This document shows, piece by piece, positions 9,748 through 13,845 of a stretch of DNA of 13,845 bases. Source of the stretch: Smittium culicis (taxonomy: Eukaryota; Kickxellomycota; Harpellomycetes; Harpellales; Legeriomycetaceae). The notes beneath the pieces are model-generated. The model did not search any database, was not told the origin of the DNA, and saw only the letters and a list, made by a program, of their open reading frames with translations. The translations under genes and the position numbers were made by a program. Position 1 is the stretch's first letter. Each line of letters starts with the position of its first letter. Where the stretch lies: assembly GCA_001970855.1 (NCBI GenBank), contig LSSN01000389.1, forward strand, positions 8,151 to 21,995, read 5' to 3'.

Positions 9748-10614
9748 ACTGTATATAATGAGATTGTGTAGCGCTTATTCTAAAATAGTTGTAAGTTGCA
9801 TAGAATGTAATTTAGAATTGTGGACCAGCTATTAATTTGCTTAAAGTTTGAGCAAACGATAGATAGTTTACGTTTCTTTTTTTAAAGCTGCGATATTATG
9901 GCTGCTGTATGGACATTAAAGTCAAAAGAGACAGTGGTGCGCGATTATTAGAAGGCAGAAATTTTTTTAGATGGAGAGAAATAAGATTCTATATCTACAT
10001 TTGAATCATAATTTGGCTTTAATTATAAACTTGAATTTTTTTTCCAAACTGGCAGAGAAATAAGCTAAAATAAAAAAATTTGTAAACCTAAAATAATGAT
10101 TGGACAGAGGGGAATTCAGATCTTTAGCAACGATCAGATACAAAATGATTGGTACAAATTCTAAATTAAGTGCTAGTTAGCCAAATTAATTTTAAAATAA
10201 AAACAAAAAACCGATATTATTAAAAACAATTTATTTGCACAAAACTAAAATTAGATAAACTTGTGGTAAGTAAAAAGATAGACATGTATGCAATTAAACC
10301 ACAAGCGATGAAAAAATCTAAGAAGAATGTGAAAAAGAGGAGAAGTAAAGGGACAAAATATGATAAACGAGAAAAGTTTATCGCAAAATATAACAAAGAA
10401 GGAAAGTTCAAAGTAGAGGTATTGTACGAGTAGAATTGCAGAGATGAAGAGGCCAAAGGAAGGGGGGTATTGAAGAGGCGAGAAGGGTTTGCGCGGTTAA
10501 ATGGATGGCCAAATTGTATAAAAGAGAGATAAAAATATTATATCATTTCTTTATGAGAAAAATCCGTAGGCCTATTTGAGTAAATTGGTCGAAATCAAGA
10601 GGGTATGAATTTTA
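9748..10614. other. Spacer between MFS permease 3' end and APC11 5' end
   Basis: About 870 bases between two - strand genes should hold the permease 3' UTR and the APC11 promoter. The part from about 10290 to 10540 is strongly purine-rich on the + strand (pyrimidine-rich in the direction of transcription of both neighbours). A + strand ATG frame at 10284-10433 would encode 49 aa, very lysine-rich (KKSKKNVKKRRSKG), with a GTAAGT at 10266-10271 upstream. The opposite frame is an apparent Leu/Phe-rich shadow. I see no family match for either and do not call a gene. Confidence 0.4.
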
Positions 10615-10616
10615 TT
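10611..10616 (-). terminator. Candidate polyadenylation signal overlapping permease stop
   Basis: Read on the - strand, AATAAA overlaps the last two bases of the permease stop codon (TAA, 10615-10617). This parallels the placement at the UGGT stop. The call rests on the hexamer alone. Confidence 0.35.
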
Positions 10617-11955
10617 AGGTTGGAATGGGGAACTTGTGTAAATTAAGTTTGAGGATGACGAGGAAGATGGTAGATATCAAGAAGCAAGAGCCACCGATGA
10701 TGATTATATGTTCAAAGTGAACTCTCTGACCAAGTCTTTGGAAGGCAAGACCAACTAGGGGGATACTTAAAAAGACTGAAATTCCAAGAAAGAGAAACGA
10801 TAGGGCATTTGCTTGCGATACACGTTTGATCGGGTATCTAGCGGAAACCATTGATGGGGATACTGAGAAGAAGTTGACACCGCAGAGACCATAAATGATG
10901 TAAAAGATTGTGTACGCAACGATAGATTTGCCAAAATACCACAAACTAAGCATAGAAACGCCGGTTACGAAATGGCAAAAAATGAGAATATATAGCGGCT
11001 GTATATGGTCAGCTAACTGGCCAGAGCCTAGACGGCCGATGATGGAGGCTACGCTGTATACCATAATAAAATTAGTAGAGAAAGATTGCGAATATCCCAA
11101 AGCCTTTAAACTTGCAGGGAAATAGAGGAGAGGGACGGTATATCCGACTTGTAAGAAGAAGCCTGCGGCATTTAAAAGGGACAAAAAAGGGTCTTTAAGC
11201 ATTCTGAAGTCAATAACTTTCCTATTTGGTTTAAAATCGAATCTCGTTTTTAATAGGAAACCACCAATGCCCGTTGATACAAAGTAGACGATTGCAAGAA
11301 TACGAAATGACCAACTAATTCCTAATTTAGATACAGTTGTAGTTATGAGGGGGACCATGATTAAGGAGCCAAATCCGCCTCCAGAAGATATTATTCCAAT
11401 GGCCAAACCCATCTTTTTTTCAAACCAGAGAGCTTGCATAAGCAAAGATATATTTACGAGTAACGAGGAACCAAAACCATAAATGATTCCTTGGGTGATA
11501 ACTAGCTGCCAAATTTTAGTTGAGAAAGAGGAGAGAATCAGGCCGATAGTTCCTACGACCGTGCCAAAATAGCAAGTGTTGCGGATACCAATTTTACTAA
11601 TGATAAAGCTTGTGGCTAAACCTCCAACAAGAGTCATTGTTATAGTTACGTTACTGATCCAGGCAACAACATCAGCGTCGAATTCCTTGAATATTGTTAG
11701 TAGATAGAACGTAGAAAAGACGCCAAAGGCATTGAAACTGCCAAAAGAAATCATAAAGTTCAAAGTTCCAGCAGCAAGAATGACCCAAGCGTATCCGGTA
11801 TCTGGTGGTAATATGGCTTGTTGGGCTGGTTTTTCTTGTGGGGTTGCATCTGTGTCGTCAGATATGGCGTTTGACTGGATCGATTCGTGATCTTTTTCCA
11901 TCTGACCTATATTTTCAGCTAAATTTGCCTTGGACTGTACTGCAGTGATAGACAT
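10615..11955 (-). CDS. MFS permease of the monocarboxylate transporter / MCH family
   Basis: This is a single-exon, 446-aa integral membrane transporter. Residues 1-48 are a hydrophilic cytosolic tail. The monocarboxylate-porter signature DTGYAW (52-57, consensus D-G-G-Y-G-W) opens TM1, and the family's second motif WFEKKMGLAIGIISSGGG (177-194) lies at the start of TM5. About 12 hydrophobic spans can be placed near 56-80, 97-118, 127-143, 150-172, 184-206, 215-235, 257-278, 293-312, 320-340, 345-366, 382-404 and 414-436, with a short central loop between TM6 and TM7. The MFS motif-A-like SKIGIRN follows TM2 and GRLGSGQLAD follows TM8. In fungi this family includes MCH-type permeases, one of which (budding-yeast Mch5) carries riboflavin and others of which have unproved substrates, so the substrate here cannot be stated. 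It could sit in the plasma membrane or an internal membrane. The start at 11955 is the first ATG of the frame and follows a CA-repeat leader. Confidence 0.92.
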   Translation of the reverse strand: MSITAVQSKANLAENIGQMEKDHESIQSNAISDDTDATPQEKPAQQAILPPDTGYAWVILAAGTLNFMISFGSFNAFGVFSTFYLLTIFKEFDADVVAWISNVTITMTLVGGLATSFIISKIGIRNTCYFGTVVGTIGLILSSFSTKIWQLVITQGIIYGFGSSLLVNISLLMQALWFEKKMGLAIGIISSGGGFGSLIMVPLITTTVSKLGISWSFRILAIVYFVSTGIGGFLLKTRFDFKPNRKVIDFRMLKDPFLSLLNAAGFFLQVGYTVPLLYFPASLKALGYSQSFSTNFIMVYSVASIIGRLGSGQLADHIQPLYILIFCHFVTGVSMLSLWYFGKSIVAYTIFYIIYGLCGVNFFSVSPSMVSARYPIKRVSQANALSFLFLGISVFLSIPLVGLAFQRLGQRVHFEHIIIIGGSCFLISTIFLVILKLNLHKFPIPT

Positions 11956-11956
11956 T

Positions 11957-11971
11957 TGTGTGTGTGTGTGT
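11957..11971. repeat. (TG)n microsatellite in the permease 5' leader
   Basis: Seven and a half TG units on the + strand, read as (CA)n in the direction of permease transcription, end two bases before the ATG. Length variation here would change the leader but not the protein. Confidence 0.85.
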
Positions 11972-12814
11972 ATTGTGATTTGGGGAAATTATAATTTTAT
12001 TTCCTATTCTCTCAATATTCTATTAGTTAATTTTTTTTTTTTGCTAAACTAGCGGGGCTGTTGATTTTGTTTCGTTTGATTGTAGTAACAGATTAAATTA
12101 TTCAAAACATTTGTTGTTTTAACTTTAAAGTATAAATTAGTTTATAGATGTCTAAATTGTTAATTATTTAGGTTGAAGAACCAAAATGTATATTGAAAAA
12201 TAAAAATTAATGAGCACAACTAAAATAGCTTCAAAAAAAAAATTTTTTTCATTGTTTCCATTAAAAATCTTACTAACTTCTATTGAGGCTATTTTCTTTT
12301 TGATAAAAATTGATATCTGAAACATTTTTTGGAAAATCCAAACGCTAATTCGTTATAAGAGACGAATAAGTCTCTTATCTCAGTAATTTAAAAGATTATT
12401 GTGATTTTTTTAGGATAATTACTAATAACTATGTCGGTTTTTTATCTAGATTAGTTAATGTTGATATCCGATTAGATGTAAAAATAAATTCATTTCTTTA
12501 TTCAGTGACGAAAAAAAAAAAAAGTGATTGCCATAATCGTAGCGGGATACGTAAAAGCAACATATTTACCTCCGCATTTACCAAACCAGAACTAATAATA
12601 ACATAAAAACACTTGGCTATACACATTCAACCCTTTCCCATTCAACATTCTTTAAAAAAAATTAATTTAGTGATTCATTTACGATTTATAAGTACATTTG
12701 TTATTAGTTGTTAGTTTTTCAGTACACCAATAATTATTAAGGGCTCGGAATTAAAGTATTTTATTAGCAATTAATTTGATATATTTTGAAGATCAAAAAT
12801 ATTCTATCACTCAG
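11972..12814. other. Permease upstream region, AT-rich, non-coding
   Basis: This is probably the promoter of the - strand permease gene. It contains T runs (near 12030-12042, so A-rich on the transcribed sense), a single GC-rich spot GCGGGGC around 12053-12059, an A-run/T-run dyad near 12232-12249, an A run of about 13 near 12510-12523 and the 9-bp inverted repeat at 12355-12378. No open frame looks coding and no RNA gene was recognised. Confidence 0.5.
12355..12378. repeat. Perfect 9-bp inverted repeat with 6-base spacer
   Basis: ATAAGAGAC at 12355-12363 and GTCTCTTAT at 12370-12378 are exact reverse complements around GAATAA. The position is about 400 bases upstream of the permease start. 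The short spacer and mixed-base arms would suit a dimeric regulator site or an RNA hairpin; which one is unknown. Confidence 0.5.
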
Positions 12815-12868
12815 TAAAGGGTTAGCTAGTAGAGCGCAGGCCTAAATCAAGCTCAAACGCCCCCGTTA
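12815..12868 (+). other. Degenerate tRNA-like sequence (possible tRNA or SINE relic)
   Basis: TTAGCTAGTAGAGCGC (12822-12837) resembles the tRNA D-arm/A-box with bases missing. AGCTCAAACGCC (12850-12861) resembles a B-box with three mismatches. The bases 12815-12821 can pair with 12862-12868 in a 7-bp acceptor-like stem with one A/G mismatch. The total of 54 bases is too short for a functional tRNA, and no anticodon or T-stem forms. At best it is a decayed copy. Confidence 0.15.
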
Positions 12869-13146
12869 AATATATTAATTAATAAATTGATGAGTGTTAT
12901 TTAGATAATGTATATGTTTTAAGTTTATTTTAGCTCTTTTTAAAGCCACTATATTCGGCTCCATTTAGGCTCATAGCCCAGGTTTCATGCACGGACTTAG
13001 TCACATTCGTAGGTTGTTGTAGATTCGAAGTGTCATGTACTCATTACTATATGAAACTAGAGCGTAATTATCGCTTCTTGGAAATAGGCCTTTTTTTTAA
13101 TTCATCATTAAGAAAGCTGAATAGCATTGCTACAACCAACTTCAAC

Positions 13147-13240
13147 CTATCAAACTATTGGTTTAATGCCTTTTTTAAATAATTAGAAAGGGGTGTCACC
13201 CATTCCCAGGCAAATAAGTTCATTAGCCCCTATTTGATAG
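13147..13240. repeat. Nested foldback with palindromic centre
   Basis: CTATCAAA (13147-13154) and TTTGATAG (13233-13240) are reverse complements. They enclose the 11-base palindrome GGGTGTCACCC (13191-13201), which sits within three bases of the midpoint. The near-concentric layout suggests one folded unit, but the outer arms are short. Confidence 0.3.
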
Positions 13241-13448
13241 CTTACTTATACTTAGATTCCGAGTTCTGTATTCGCTGACGAGTAAAAAAGAAAGTCAATA
13301 AAAAATTAGTCCCGGGATTATATTAATTGCGACGAATCGTGCTTGGCAGCACAAAATATAAGAAATAGTCAGCCGCCGCTCACGTAAGTGGCTAACCCTT
13401 TTCTAGGAGACGTAGCTATTAATTTGCCCATTTTAAGGTTTTTCAAAT

Positions 13449-13480
13449 ACCGGGATGAAGATCAAAAAAAACATCCCGGT
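13449..13480. repeat. GC-rich 9-bp hairpin with A-rich loop
   Basis: ACCGGGATG (13449-13457) and CATCCCGGT (13472-13480) are exact reverse complements around a 14-base A-rich loop. A related CCCGGGAT occurs at about 13312-13319. The GC-rich stem stands out in this AT-rich DNA and would fold stably in RNA or single-stranded DNA. Confidence 0.6.
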
Positions 13481-13845
13481 TATATATATCTTTTACTACT
13501 GAATTTGAAACATTATTCGCTCAAACTTTATTCCTTTTTTTTTACTCAGCATTTAAAAGCAAATCAAATAGTTATTGGATTACTAAATAAAAATCGAGTA
13601 AAACGAAACTCGCCGAATATTCGAGAATCTCAGCAACTTATACAGCCACTTACAGCCAAAGAAAATAGCTATGACCACAAAATTTCAGGAGTAAAAAATG
13701 CTGAGGCTAACATACCTAGATAATAATGCAAAATACAAACGCAAAAAATGTTTATGTGAATTTTGGTTTTTACTACTTGTATAACTGAAAAATTTTAAAA
13801 GAAAGTATGTTAATAATTAAAAAGGTTTTTTAGTATAGTGAATTT

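Larger units (their letters stand above)
12869..13845. other. Right-end region without a convincing gene, with several foldbacks
   Basis: This stretch is visibly less AT-rich and less repetitive than the rest of the intergenic DNA, especially at 12950-13080 and 13300-13480. The longest frame (13388-13723) opens on GTG directly after a stop, has no ATG, and encodes 111 aa that match nothing I recognise. Foldbacks lie at 13147-13240 and 13449-13480, with smaller ones at 13332-13355. It may be a decayed transposable element or the flank of a gene lying outside the window. Confidence 0.35.

Noticed and set aside
10220..10456. 78-codon - strand Leu/Phe-rich frame
   Set aside because: Its hydrophobicity is explained by the purine-rich complementary strand, and it has no family resemblance.
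13332..13365. Resemblance to the 5' stem-loop of U6 snRNA (GTGCT...AGCAC followed by an A-rich stretch)
   Set aside because: The ACAGAGA box, the AGC catalytic triad region and the T-run terminator do not follow, so the likeness stops at a 5-bp hairpin.
13388..13723. 111-codon + strand frame near the right end
   Set aside because: It begins with GTG right after a stop, has no ATG, crosses a strong hairpin and resembles no known protein. A nuclear fungal gene would need an upstream exon that I cannot find.

Overview
The window looks like a piece of nuclear genome from a fungus. The sequence is AT-rich. The genes contain short spliceosomal introns of about 120 bp with GTAAGC or GTTAGT donors, AG acceptors and CTAAT/TATTAAC-like branch points. 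Two of the proteins are eukaryote-specific: an ER UDP-glucose:glycoprotein glucosyltransferase and the RING subunit of the anaphase-promoting complex. The strong AT bias, long homopolymer runs and divergent but recognisable proteins suggest an early-diverging lineage, for example a Kickxellomycotina/Harpellales-type gut fungus. That placement is inference and cannot be proved from this window.

Layout. (1) 1-670, + strand: the 3' end of a low-complexity, lysine/serine-rich protein gene, entering from the left edge, with one probable intron (361-478). (2) 671-2925: about 2.25 kb of AT-rich intergenic DNA with no recognisable gene; its last 200 bp hold a TATA box and an ATG-free leader. (3) 2926-8730, + strand: a complete UGGT gene in two exons (intron 3935-4057), encoding about 1893 aa with a signal peptide, the UGGT sensor region, a near-canonical GT24 catalytic domain and a C-terminal KQEL. 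(4) 8731-9489: a convergent intergenic spacer with a possible small MITE-like inverted-repeat unit. (5) 9490-9747, - strand: APC11, 85 aa, single exon. (6) 9748-10614: spacer with a strand-asymmetric purine block. (7) 10615-11955, - strand: a monocarboxylate-transporter-family (MCH-like) MFS permease, 446 aa, single exon. (8) 11956-13845: about 1.9 kb without a convincing gene, holding a (TG)n microsatellite, several foldback sequences and a weak tRNA-like relic.

The genes do not form a pathway. UGGT acts in ER glycoprotein quality control, APC11 in ubiquitin-dependent cell-cycle proteolysis, and the permease in membrane transport. I see no gene cluster, defence system, intact transposon, CRISPR array or confident RNA gene. 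Points worth a second look are the length, acidic insertions and non-canonical retrieval tail of UGGT, the Asp at the last RING zinc position of APC11, the possible MITE between the convergent genes, and the structured non-coding right-hand end.
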